A DNA stretch of 64,000 nt from Pseudoduganella sp. Lineage in GTDB: Bacteria; Pseudomonadota; Gammaproteobacteria; Burkholderiales; Burkholderiaceae_D. The position numbers were made by a program, and so were the translations under genes. The notes beneath the pieces were generated by a model. The model was not told where the DNA came from and did no database searches. It saw only the letters and a list, made by a program, of their open reading frames with translations. Positions 50,940 to 59,244 of this stretch are shown here, in pieces; the stretch's first letter is position 1; each line of letters opens with the position of its first letter. The stretch covers positions 1-64,000 of the forward strand of contig JAJTCO010000003.1 of NCBI GenBank assembly GCA_021323265.1, given 5' to 3'.

Positions 50940-53035
50940 CGACGTTTTACCTCAAAAATGGAGACTTCCGTTGCCGGCTGCATCATGTCGATCACACGGC
51001 AGTCGGGACACATGCGCAGGCGGGCCGGGTTGGCGGCGAAGGCCCCGTGGCCAGCGAGCTTGCTCACCATATTCTCCACCATTTGCAGGGTACCGAAGGG
51101 CTTTTGGCAGCTGATGCAATGGTAGGGCTGGGCCTCGTTGATGACGCGCGCCTGCCTGGTTTCCGGCCCCAGTGCGAGCCGCGGCACAAGCGCCAAGGCC
51201 TGCTCGGGACAAGTATGCGCGCACAGGCCGCATTGCACGCAATTCGCTTCGGTGAAGCGCAGCTGCGGCAAGGATGGGTTGTCCGTCAGGGCCGATTCGG
51301 GACAGGCGCCGACGCAAGCCATGCACAAGGTGCACTTGTCCGTATCGATCTCCAGCGTGCCGAACGGGGCACCTTGCGGCAGGGCGATCACGGCTGGCGC
51401 CGCAGGCGCATGCCGTGCCAGGTGAGTGATTGCGAAGTCCAGGCTTTCCCGCTTCGCAGCCGCGACATGGAAGGTCGCTGCGGGCAGCGCGCCCTGGCCC
51501 TGCGCCCCGCCCTGCGCCGCAAAGCGCTGCAGTGCGCGGTCCAGCTCCGCCGCATCGCGCGCCTGCAGCAGGTGAAGCTGGATGTTGCGGTAGCCAAGGC
51601 CATCGATGATGGCCTGCGCGATGGCCATCTGCGCCGATAGCGCGTCCAGGTATTGCGGCGCTTCCCCGCCCGTCGCCAGCACGGCGACGTCCACCGCGCC
51701 GTAGGCGACGGCGGCAAGCCACAGGTCCATGCCCACCGAAGCCACGTGGTGCACGCCGAGCGGCATCACACGCGCGGGCACGCCGTGCGCCGCCCCCGCC
51801 GCGGCGAGCTGTCCAAGTTCCTGCACCAGCGTCCCGCCCTCCTCTTCGCTGTGCAACAAAATCGCGGGACGCATCCCGCCCGCGCGTGCGAAGGCCGCCA
51901 GCATCGCGCGCAGCTTTTCGCCAAAGTCCGGCGCTCGCGGCCAGGCATAGGTCAGTGCACCGGAAGGACAGACCGTGGTGCAGGCGCCGCAGCCCGCGCA
52001 CAATTGCGGCGTCACGGTGATGTGGTTGCCGGCGCTGGCGATCGCCTCCGCCGAGCAGATGTCGATGCAGGCGTTGCAGCCGGGCTGGCGGCTGCGGCTA
52101 TGCGCGCAAATGCTTTCCTTGTACTGGAAGAAGCGCGGCTTGCTGAAGGTGCCGACCAGTTCCAGCATCTGCATTGCCGCCAGCGCGGCCGCGCCCTCAT
52201 CCGCGCCTGGGGCAAAGTAGCCTTGCGGCGGCTCGTGCATGCGCAGCAAGGGCGTCGCGTGCAGGTCGAACACCAGGTCGAATTGCGCGCTGCGCTCCGT
52301 GTCGAGCCGCTCGAAGTCGATCGCCGCCACGGCGCCGCAGGCGGCCACGCACGCGCGGTGCGCGCCGCAGCGCTCCAGGTCGACCTGGTAGGCCAGGCTG
52401 ATCGCCCCTTCCGGGCAAGCCTTCACGCAGGCATTGCAGCGCGTGCACAGTTCAAGGTCGATGGGATTGGCCTGCCGCCAGCTCACGTCGAAGGCGCCCA
52501 GCCAGCCTTGCACGCGCGGCGCGCTGCCGCTGAAGGTGGGCCAGGCATGGCCCGCCAGCGCGGCATCCTCGCCATCGGTAAGCAGGACGCTGACCTGCAG
52601 CTGGCGTTCGAGCTTGCGCGCCCAAGCCAGCACGCGCCTGGCCGGCCCCACCAGCAGCACGCGCCCTTCGGACTGGTACTCCACCTCCGGCACCGGCTCG
52701 GCATCGGGCATGCGCGCCGCGGCCAGCAAGGCCGCCAACTTTGGCGTGGCGCCGCGCGCTTCGTCGCTCCAGCCGCCAGTCTCGCGCAGGTTGACGAAGC
52801 GCAGCGGTGCGACCGTGGGCTTCATCTCGGCCAGTTCGCGGAACAGCGCCTCTTCCTGCGTGCAGCCGATGATGATGCGCTCGCCGCCCTCCAGGGTTTG
52901 CAGGTACTGGCCGACTTCCCGGCGGCATAGTTGGGTAGCCACCGGCAGCGCTTCGCTCTCCAGCGCCGCGCCGATGGCGGCGCCATCCAGCGGCATGGTG
53001 TTGTTGCAGCTACAGATCCTCGTCTTTTGGCTCAT
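50936..53035 (-). CDS. Multi-cluster 4Fe-4S protein of the formate dehydrogenase operon
   Basis: The ATG at 53035 gives 699 residues (MSQKTRICSCNNTMPLDG). Several ferredoxin motifs are seen: CTRCNACVKACPEGA, CNACIDICSAEA, CAGCGACTTVCPSGA, CTLCMACVGACP and CVQCGLCAHTCP, plus a C-terminal CISCQKPFG...CPDCR pair. No membrane segment is seen, so it is probably cytoplasmic. Proteins of this type accompany fdh with DUF3305/DUF3306 in betaproteobacteria. It may pass electrons to or from the dehydrogenase, or act in maturation. The mode of electron transfer is not established. Its stop overlaps torD by four bases. Confidence 0.8.
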   Translation of the reverse strand: MSQKTRICSCNNTMPLDGAAIGAALESEALPVATQLCRREVGQYLQTLEGGERIIIGCTQEEALFRELAEMKPTVAPLRFVNLRETGGWSDEARGATPKLAALLAAARMPDAEPVPEVEYQSEGRVLLVGPARRVLAWARKLERQLQVSVLLTDGEDAALAGHAWPTFSGSAPRVQGWLGAFDVSWRQANPIDLELCTRCNACVKACPEGAISLAYQVDLERCGAHRACVAACGAVAAIDFERLDTERSAQFDLVFDLHATPLLRMHEPPQGYFAPGADEGAAALAAMQMLELVGTFSKPRFFQYKESICAHSRSRQPGCNACIDICSAEAIASAGNHITVTPQLCAGCGACTTVCPSGALTYAWPRAPDFGEKLRAMLAAFARAGGMRPAILLHSEEEGGTLVQELGQLAAAGAAHGVPARVMPLGVHHVASVGMDLWLAAVAYGAVDVAVLATGGEAPQYLDALSAQMAIAQAIIDGLGYRNIQLHLLQARDAAELDRALQRFAAQGGAQGQGALPAATFHVAAAKRESLDFAITHLARHAPAAPAVIALPQGAPFGTLEIDTDKCTLCMACVGACPESALTDNPSLPQLRFTEANCVQCGLCAHTCPEQALALVPRLALGPETRQARVINEAQPYHCISCQKPFGTLQMVENMVSKLAGHGAFAANPARLRMCPDCRVIDMMQPATEVSIFEVKRR

Positions 53036-53426
53036 TCTCTTCTTCCGCCGTGAATTCACGGGCAATCAGGTCCTTGGCATGGTTGAGGGCTGCCACCATC
53101 AGGGGCGTCAGGGGTTCGAACTTGTTGTAGTCGTCGATGTACGTGTCCAGGCCGTCCATCACGTTGAAGTGCGGATCGGCGAACAGTTTCTTCATGGCGG
53201 CGCGGCGCACCGCTTCGTCGACGCCGCGCGCGACGAACGGCGTGAAATCGGACTCGGTGGTCAGGTTTGCCACCTGTTCCAGCGTGGGAGCTGGCGCTTG
53301 CGCTTCGGCCGCCGGCGGGGGCGTGCATGGTGCGGGCACGCCGGCGTCATCGCTGGCGGCAATGTCGGCCGGCGGGGATTCGCTCTTGACGCGCGACCAG
53401 CGTGCAAAGAAGGTTTCAGCAGCCAT
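53010..53426 (-). CDS. DUF3306 protein
   Basis: The ATG at 53426 gives 138 residues; a GTG four codons earlier is also possible. It begins AAETFFARWSRVKSES, matching DUF3306, with a Pro/Ala-rich middle and DFTPFVARGVDEAVRRAAMKKLFADPHFNVMDGLDTYIDDYN. Family members occur only in fdh-type clusters, function unknown. It overlaps DUF3305 upstream and the ferredoxin gene downstream (26 bases), so the operon is tightly packed. Confidence 0.82.
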   Translation of the reverse strand: MAAETFFARWSRVKSESPPADIAASDDAGVPAPCTPPPAAEAQAPAPTLEQVANLTTESDFTPFVARGVDEAVRRAAMKKLFADPHFNVMDGLDTYIDDYNKFEPLTPLMVAALNHAKDLIAREFTAEEENEPKDEDL

Positions 53427-53925
53427 GGTGGCCTTCACCTTCGGCGCGCGCCATTTGCTGCACGGCCGCGCCGCCTTCGAAGGACGGGCGGCGACGCTTG
53501 CCTTTCGGTTCCGGCCGGTAGTATTCGGCGACGAAGGTTCCCAGGCGCTCCACCATCGGCGCCGGCAAAGGCAGGGTATCGACCTGCTCGCCGCCGTCCA
53601 TCAGGCGCGCAGCCTCGTTGTACGACAGGGTCACGGTCAGCGGCACCGCCAGTTCGCCCTCCTGGCGCCACATCACGAACCAGCACGGCGCGCCCGAGTC
53701 GAGGTTAAGGAAGTACCCTTCCGCCTCGTCCGAATACAGGCGCAGGGAAAGTCCGGTGAATAGCCACAGCGTTTCGGCCGGGTCGTCGCGCAGGCAGCGC
53801 GGGGCGCCGGCCGGCAGCGGCGACAGCACGACTTCGCCCGGCAGCCATTGGAATGGCTGCCAGGTGCTCTTCAATGGCTTGCGCTGCATGACAACGGCAA
53901 GACTGAGTGCATCCGTCTCCACCAT
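53416..53925 (-). CDS. DUF3305 protein
   Basis: The ATG at 53925 (GGGGGG upstream) gives 169 residues: SLAVVMQRKPLKSTWQPFQW and ETLWLFTGLSLRLYSDEAEGYFLNLDSGAPCWFVMW mark the DUF3305 family. A longer in-frame ATG at 53985 is not supported. It is the first gene of the formate dehydrogenase operon; the promoter must be in the 86 bases before asparaginase. The role is unknown, probably maturation or regulation of formate dehydrogenase. Confidence 0.85.
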   Translation of the reverse strand: MVETDALSLAVVMQRKPLKSTWQPFQWLPGEVVLSPLPAGAPRCLRDDPAETLWLFTGLSLRLYSDEAEGYFLNLDSGAPCWFVMWRQEGELAVPLTVTLSYNEAARLMDGGEQVDTLPLPAPMVERLGTFVAEYYRPEPKGKRRRPSFEGGAAVQQMARAEGEGHHGC

Positions 53926-54011
53926 CCCCCCGGCTTTGAAGAAGATATAACAATACTGCACCAGATTTAGTAAGATGCGCAACATTCCCGAAAATCAACC
54001 AAGGAGATCGC

Positions 54012-55079
54012 ATGCATCGTTCCAAGCCCGCGCAATTCATCTTCGCCCTGTTCGCCTTCCTGATGGCGTTCAGCGTGCATGCGCAGAAACTTCCCAACGT
54101 TATGATCCTGGCAACTGGCGGCACCATCGCGGGCACCGGCGCCTCCTCCACCACCACGGTCGGCTACACTGCCGCCACGGTCGGCGTGCAGCAGCTGATC
54201 AAGGCCGTGCCTGAACTGGGCAAGATTGCCGACGTTACCGGAGAACAGGTTTTCCAGATCGCCTCCGAAAGCATGACCAACGAGCACTGGCTGACCCTGG
54301 GCAAGCGCGTCAACGTGCTGCTGGCCCAGCCGAACGTGGACGGCATCGTGATCACCCACGGCACCGACACCCTGGAAGAGACCGCCTACTTCCTGAACCT
54401 GGTGGTCAAGTCGCGCAAGCCCGTGGTGCTGGTTGGCGCCATGCGCCCTTCCACCGCCTTGTCGGCCGACGGTCCCATCAACCTGTATAACGCGGTATTA
54501 ATTGCCGGCAGCCAGGACGCCATCGGCAAAGGCGTTTTGGTCGCCCTGGGCGATCAAATCCATAGCGCGCGCGACGTTACCAAAGCGAATACCTCGACCC
54601 CGGACGCATTTAAAACCGCGGAATTGGGCATGATGGGTTATGTGCAGGGTCCGAAGGCCCATTTCTATCGCGTATCGACCCGCAAGCACACCACGGAATC
54701 CGAGTTTGATATTTCCAACCTCAATTCCCTGCCGCAGGTGGATATTGTTTATGGCTACGCGAACATGAATTCAGTGGCATTGAATGCGTTTATTGCCGCC
54801 GGCGCCAAAGGGATTATCCACGCCGGCACCGGCGACGGCAGCCTGGCCGCCAAAATTAAACCCGATCTGATTGCCGCGCGCAAGAATGGCACGATTATCG
54901 TGCGTTCCAGCCGCGTGGGCCAGGGCATTTTGGCGCGCAATGGCGAAGCCAATGACGACGAGCTCGATTTCGTGGTGTCGGATACGCTGAATCCGCAAAA
55001 AGCCCGCATCCTGCTGATGCTCGGCATGACGAAAACCAGCAATACCAAAGACCTGCAGCGCATGTTCTACACGTATTGA
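54012..55079 (+). CDS. ansB: Type II (periplasmic) L-asparaginase
   Basis: The 355-residue amidohydrolase splits asparagine into aspartate and ammonia. The signal peptide ends SVHA. Catalytic elements are present: Thr in LATGGTIAGTG, Tyr in TVGYTAATVG, HGTDTLEETAYFL (Thr-Asp) and Lys-side VGAMRPSTALSADGP. About 325 mature residues is usual. The 3' half of the gene (from about 54480) shows A/T-richer codon use than the 5' half and its neighbours, continuing into the following LysR gene. Two hairpins follow. ArgP and ArgO lie downstream, so amino-acid metabolism clusters here. Confidence 0.95.
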   Translation: MHRSKPAQFIFALFAFLMAFSVHAQKLPNVMILATGGTIAGTGASSTTTVGYTAATVGVQQLIKAVPELGKIADVTGEQVFQIASESMTNEHWLTLGKRVNVLLAQPNVDGIVITHGTDTLEETAYFLNLVVKSRKPVVLVGAMRPSTALSADGPINLYNAVLIAGSQDAIGKGVLVALGDQIHSARDVTKANTSTPDAFKTAELGMMGYVQGPKAHFYRVSTRKHTTESEFDISNLNSLPQVDIVYGYANMNSVALNAFIAAGAKGIIHAGTGDGSLAAKIKPDLIAARKNGTIIVRSSRVGQGILARNGEANDDELDFVVSDTLNPQKARILLMLGMTKTSNTKDLQRMFYTY

Positions 55080-55093
55080 TCGGCATGCCCCAC

Positions 55094-55116
55094 AAGCCCG
55101 CGCGTGCGGGCTTTTT
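55094..55116 (+). terminator. Terminator after ansB
   Basis: The stem AAGCCCGC/GCGGGCTT with loop GCGT is followed by a T-run, 14 bases after the stop. Confidence 0.9.
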
Positions 55117-55126
55117 AACACCCTGG

Positions 55127-55147
55127 TCGCGCCAACTATTGGCGCGA
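55127..55147. repeat. Small perfect inverted repeat between ansB and argP
   Basis: TCGCGCCAA-CTA-TTGGCGCGA has 9-bp arms. It lies between the converging 3' ends of ansB and argP and could stop transcripts from either side, although it lacks a T-run. Confidence 0.55.
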
Positions 55148-55164
55148 TTACGCCAAGTACCAGT

Positions 55165-56055
55165 CTAGCGCTGCAGCGCCCGCCCAGCAGCGGCCAGCAC
55201 TTCCTCGGTCAGCCGCTCCACGCGCGGCGATTGGATGCGCCATGAATGCCAATACAGCTGGACATCCAAATATTTACCCGGCGCCAAGTCCACCAATTCT
55301 CCCGTAGCCAGCATCGCTTTATATTGCTGGCTTGGCAGCATGCCATATCCCATGCCCAGCCGGATTGATTCGACAAATGGGTCGCTCGCAGGCACATATT
55401 GGATGGGATAGGCGCCCAACGGTAATCCAAGCTCGCGCTCGATAAAGATTTGTTGCAGCGAATCTTTGCGATCGAAAAACATGACGGGCGCCTTGCGCGC
55501 CGCCTCGCGATTTAAACCGTCAGGAAACCAGCGCGCCACGAAATCAGGACGCGCCAGCAGGCGGTAACGCATATGTCCTAAATGCTGCGAGCGGCATCCG
55601 CGCATCGGTTCGGGTTCGCTGGAAACGCCAGCCAGGACCAGGCCTTTTTCGAATAGCGCATAGGTATGGTCCTGGTCGTCGAGGATTATCTCCAGCAATA
55701 TATTTTCGCGGTTCAGGAATGGACTGAGTTCGGGAAGAAACCAGGTACCGAGGGTGTCGTTATTAACGGCAACCGGAATACGGGGCGGTGCCGCTTCAGC
55801 ACGGTGCAATTCCGCCAGAAACTCCTCTTCCATTAAGCGGCTGCGCCGTAAATATTGCATCAGCTGCTGTCCGGTACTGGTCAACCGGATGGGACGGCTG
55901 CGCACCAGGAGCGGTGCGCCGATCTCCGCCTCCAGCCCGCTGATCCGCTGCGATACCGCCGATGGCGTCAAATGCAGCGCCGCTGCGGCCGCCTCGAAGC
56001 TACCGCCATCGATCACCGCCAACAGCGCCTGGCCCTGTTTCGTGTCCGGGATCAT
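55165..56055 (-). CDS. argP: LysR-family activator ArgP
   Basis: The 296-residue regulator has an N-terminal winged helix (LLAVIDGGSFEAAAAALHLTPSAVSQRISGLEAEIGAPLLVRS) and the ArgP effector domain (PVAVNNDTLGTWFLPELSPFL, LARPDFVARWFPDGL). ArgP turns on the arginine/lysine exporter gene in response to basic amino acids, and it is divergent from an exporter of that family here. Codon use has more A/T (ATATT, AAATATTT) than the surrounding genes. Confidence 0.9.
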   Translation of the reverse strand: MIPDTKQGQALLAVIDGGSFEAAAAALHLTPSAVSQRISGLEAEIGAPLLVRSRPIRLTSTGQQLMQYLRRSRLMEEEFLAELHRAEAAPPRIPVAVNNDTLGTWFLPELSPFLNRENILLEIILDDQDHTYALFEKGLVLAGVSSEPEPMRGCRSQHLGHMRYRLLARPDFVARWFPDGLNREAARKAPVMFFDRKDSLQQIFIERELGLPLGAYPIQYVPASDPFVESIRLGMGYGMLPSQQYKAMLATGELVDLAPGKYLDVQLYWHSWRIQSPRVERLTEEVLAAAGRALQR

Positions 56056-56160
56056 CCGCCCACTCCTTAAGTAAAATTAATGAAGACTGAAACATATTAA
56101 TTCAACTTCATTTGCAACGGCCACCCCCGCACAATCGGGGCTCGATCAAAGGAGCTTAAA

Positions 56161-56775
56161 ATGCAGAGTTTTGTGAACGGTTTAGGGCTGGGCGCCAGCC
56201 TGATCATGGCGATCGGGGCGCAAAACGCGCACGTCTTGCGGATGGGCATCAAGCGCCAGCATGTCGCGCTGACGGTCGTCGCCTGCATCGTCATCGATGT
56301 CGTACTGATCGGCCTGGGGGTGGCGGGCGCCGGGGCGATGATCCAAGATTCGCCCCTCCTGATGACCGTGGCGCGCTGGGGTGGCGCGGCGTTCCTGCTG
56401 TGGTACGGCTTGCGCAGCTGGCGCTCCATGCTGACGCCCAAGTCGCTTGCGGTCGAAGCCGCCGCGCCGGCGCCCCATGCCCGGGAAGCGCTGGCCAGCG
56501 TGGCGGCCCTGTCACTGTTGAATCCACACGTCTACCTGGATACGGTAGTCCTGCTGGGATCGGTCGGCGGCAGTTACCCGGCCGGACAGCGCTGGGGTTT
56601 TTCCGCCGGCGCCATGACCGCTTCCCTGTTGTGGTTTACGGCCCTGGGCTTTGGCGCCACGCGCCTGGCAGGCGTGCTGGGCCGGCCGCTGGCCTGGAAA
56701 TGCATCGAAGGGCTGACCGGCGCCATCATGTTCGCCCTGGCCGCCGGCTTGCTGCTTTCGGGCGCTGCCGCTTAG
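56161..56775 (+). CDS. argO: LysE/ArgO-family amino-acid exporter
   Basis: The 204-residue membrane protein with about six helices is of the LysE/ArgO family (FVNGLGLGASLIMAIGAQNAHVLRMGIKR, LLNPHVYLDTVVLLGS; the LNPxxYLD motif is characteristic). It exports arginine or related basic amino acids. AAAGGAG precedes the ATG. The gene is divergent from argP, with the regulator's site expected in the 105 bases between. The end overlaps the convergent amylase gene by four bases. Confidence 0.9.
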   Translation: MQSFVNGLGLGASLIMAIGAQNAHVLRMGIKRQHVALTVVACIVIDVVLIGLGVAGAGAMIQDSPLLMTVARWGGAAFLLWYGLRSWRSMLTPKSLAVEAAAPAPHAREALASVAALSLLNPHVYLDTVVLLGSVGGSYPAGQRWGFSAGAMTASLLWFTALGFGATRLAGVLGRPLAWKCIEGLTGAIMFALAAGLLLSGAAA

Positions 56776-59177
56776 GGAGCGACCAGCAACCGGCCCGACA
56801 GCGGGGCCAGCGTGAGGGTCAGCTTGCCATCGGCGCCCACCGTAGCGGCGCTGGCATCGAGCGCATCGGCAAAGCGGCGCGCCGTGAAGCCGGAAGGCAG
56901 GCGTACCGTCACCGTGCGCGACACTGTCGCATTGTTGGTGGCGGTAAGCGCCTCGCGCTTGCCATCCTTGCGCGCGAGCACGATGACGTTGTCGTCCAGG
57001 TGCAAGGGCGCCCCGATGCTGCCGTGGCGCAGGATGGCATGCTGCTTGCGCAGCGCCGTCATCTGCTTGACGAACGCGAGCATGGACTCGTCCGGCATGC
57101 CGCCCTGGTCGCTCCACGGGTAAGCCATCCGGTTCAATGGATCGTCGCCGCCGGTCATGCCCACCTCGTCACCATAATAGATGACGGGGGCGCCCGGAAA
57201 GGTCATCTGGAAGAAGATGGCCAGGCGGTAACGCTGCTTGGCCAGGGCGATTTCCTGCGCGCTGGCGCCCTCCGTATGGCCCAGATAATGCAGCGAACGT
57301 GCAACATCATGCGTTGAAAGCACGTTCATCAGCGCATAAAACGCTTGCGGCGGGTAGCTTTCGCGGATCAGCTCGATGTTGTGGTAAATCGCGCCGGCCC
57401 GGATGCCGGACGCATAGTCGAGCGCGGTGTTGCGGAAAATGTAATTCATCGTCGAGTCGAAGGTATCGCCGAGGAAGTACTTGGAAGCGTCGAACCAGGT
57501 TTCCGCCACGGCGATCGCGTCCGGGTTCATGTCCTTCACGGTCTTGCGCCATTCGCGCCAGAAGTCATCCGGCACCCAGGGCGCCACGTCCATGCGCCAG
57601 CCGGCTGTGCCCTGCCCCAGCCACAGACGGGTGATTTCGCCGGCAAAGCGCCGGTACGCCGGCGACGATTTGTCCAGTTCCGGCAGGTCCGGCACGCCGG
57701 TCCAGCCAGCGTATTGCTTGTTCGGGTCGCTTTCTTCCGGTTTGAAGCGGTACCAGCTGGCGTATGGCGATGCCGGATTGATCTTGCCGCCGCGGAAAGC
57801 GCCGTCCGTACCGTACTTCCCGAACCGGTCGAAGTACAACGAATCACTGCCGGAGTGGTTGAACGATGCGTCCGGCAGCACGCGGATGCCGCGCTTGGCT
57901 GCCTCATCCACGAGGCGCTTGAAGTCCTCGTTCCTGCCAAAGGCCGGGTCGATCTGGCGGTAGTCGGCCGTGTCGTATTTGTGGTTGCTGGCGGCCTTGA
58001 ACAGGGGCGTCATGTACAGCGTATTCGCGCCCAGGCCTGCGATGTAGTCGAGTTTTTCGATGATGCCGGCGATATCGCCGCCAAAGAAGTCGTTGCTGCC
58101 CCACTGGTCCGAACCATCGCCGGCGCCAGGCCGGTATGGTTTGTCCAGCCAGCTGGCGTGCACTTCGACCGGCTTATCCTGGTACAGCGTCACCCCCACC
58201 TTGGGATCGTTGCCGCGGTCGCCATTGCGGAACCGCTCCGGGAAGATGTAGTAGTAAACCGCATCCTTGGCCCAGGCCGGCACGCGGAAATCGCGCGCGT
58301 AACTCGTGTGGCGAAAACGGCGCACGCCCTTGCGATCGGCGGGCGCCATCACCACCTGCCCCGGCCCGTTGGCGCCGCGCTCGCGGGTCCAGTACACGGA
58401 CTTGGCATTGTTCTGGTAGAGGTAGGTCTTGCCGCCGATCTCGGCTTCAAAGTAATAGCCGTAGATTGCCGGCTCGGCAAAGGCGTGGCTGGCTTGCCAG
58501 TGGCCGCCCTGGCGCACCAGGGGCACGCGCGCCACCTCCGCGTAGTCGATGACGTCTTCCGGCCCCTCCACGCGGCGCTTTTCCAGCACCAGGGTGAGGC
58601 GCGTGACACCCGGCTTGGCCGCCACGGAAAACGTCAGCGGCGTGCCAGCTGGCTGGGCGCCAAAGGGGCGCTTGTGGGCCAAGGAACGGCTATCGAAGCG
58701 CAAGCCGAGCGCCACGGGTTCGCGGACCGTTGGCGCGGCAGGCGCGGCAAAACTCAGCGGGCCGATCGTCACGTGCGGCACGCCACCCTCCAGCACCAGC
58801 TTGACGGTGTGCTGTCCCGAGAACGGAAAACTCAGGTTGTTGGCGCCACCGGGCGCTTCGCCATTGGCGGCACGGTAGGGCTGGCTTTCGCGCAGCAAGT
58901 TGCCTGGGGCATTTGCCGGGCTCCCGTATGTACTCGAACTACGCCAAGTAGCATCGCTGATCTTGAATTCCGCACGGCCGGTGAGGTCCACGTTCAGGTA
59001 CCAGGCATGGCAACTGTAGCGGAAGGCATACTCCGGCAAGACACCCCAGCCATTCATGCCACCGCGCAGGTAAAGCTGCTCTCCCTTGAGCGGATCGGGC
59101 TTGCAATCCTGTCCAGCAGCCAGGGCCGGGGCGGCGGCCAGCAGAAGAAGGCAGGAAAATGCGCGTGCAGCGACCAT
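56772..59177 (-). CDS. Exported alpha-amylase-family glycoside hydrolase (GH13)
   Basis: The 801-residue protein has a signal peptide (MVAARAFSCLLLLAAAPALAA) and a beta-rich N-terminal part (about 30-290) with starch-binding-like modules (GQDCKPDPLKGEQLYLRGGMNGW). The GH13 barrel follows with FFGGDIAGIIEKLDYI, the catalytic nucleophile in WRMDVAP, the Glu in VAETW and the Asp in LSTHDVARS. A C-terminal all-beta domain ends the protein. It resembles cyclomaltodextrinase/neopullulanase-type enzymes, acting on alpha-glucans outside the cell; the exact product is unknown. Confidence 0.88.
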   Translation of the reverse strand: MVAARAFSCLLLLAAAPALAAGQDCKPDPLKGEQLYLRGGMNGWGVLPEYAFRYSCHAWYLNVDLTGRAEFKISDATWRSSSTYGSPANAPGNLLRESQPYRAANGEAPGGANNLSFPFSGQHTVKLVLEGGVPHVTIGPLSFAAPAAPTVREPVALGLRFDSRSLAHKRPFGAQPAGTPLTFSVAAKPGVTRLTLVLEKRRVEGPEDVIDYAEVARVPLVRQGGHWQASHAFAEPAIYGYYFEAEIGGKTYLYQNNAKSVYWTRERGANGPGQVVMAPADRKGVRRFRHTSYARDFRVPAWAKDAVYYYIFPERFRNGDRGNDPKVGVTLYQDKPVEVHASWLDKPYRPGAGDGSDQWGSNDFFGGDIAGIIEKLDYIAGLGANTLYMTPLFKAASNHKYDTADYRQIDPAFGRNEDFKRLVDEAAKRGIRVLPDASFNHSGSDSLYFDRFGKYGTDGAFRGGKINPASPYASWYRFKPEESDPNKQYAGWTGVPDLPELDKSSPAYRRFAGEITRLWLGQGTAGWRMDVAPWVPDDFWREWRKTVKDMNPDAIAVAETWFDASKYFLGDTFDSTMNYIFRNTALDYASGIRAGAIYHNIELIRESYPPQAFYALMNVLSTHDVARSLHYLGHTEGASAQEIALAKQRYRLAIFFQMTFPGAPVIYYGDEVGMTGGDDPLNRMAYPWSDQGGMPDESMLAFVKQMTALRKQHAILRHGSIGAPLHLDDNVIVLARKDGKREALTATNNATVSRTVTVRLPSGFTARRFADALDASAATVGADGKLTLTLAPLSGRLLVAP

Positions 59178-59244
59178 GGACGTCTCCGTGTTGTTTTAGG
59201 CGACTGTACCAAAACTACAGCCGGTTTGCGAGTTAAGATTTCTC

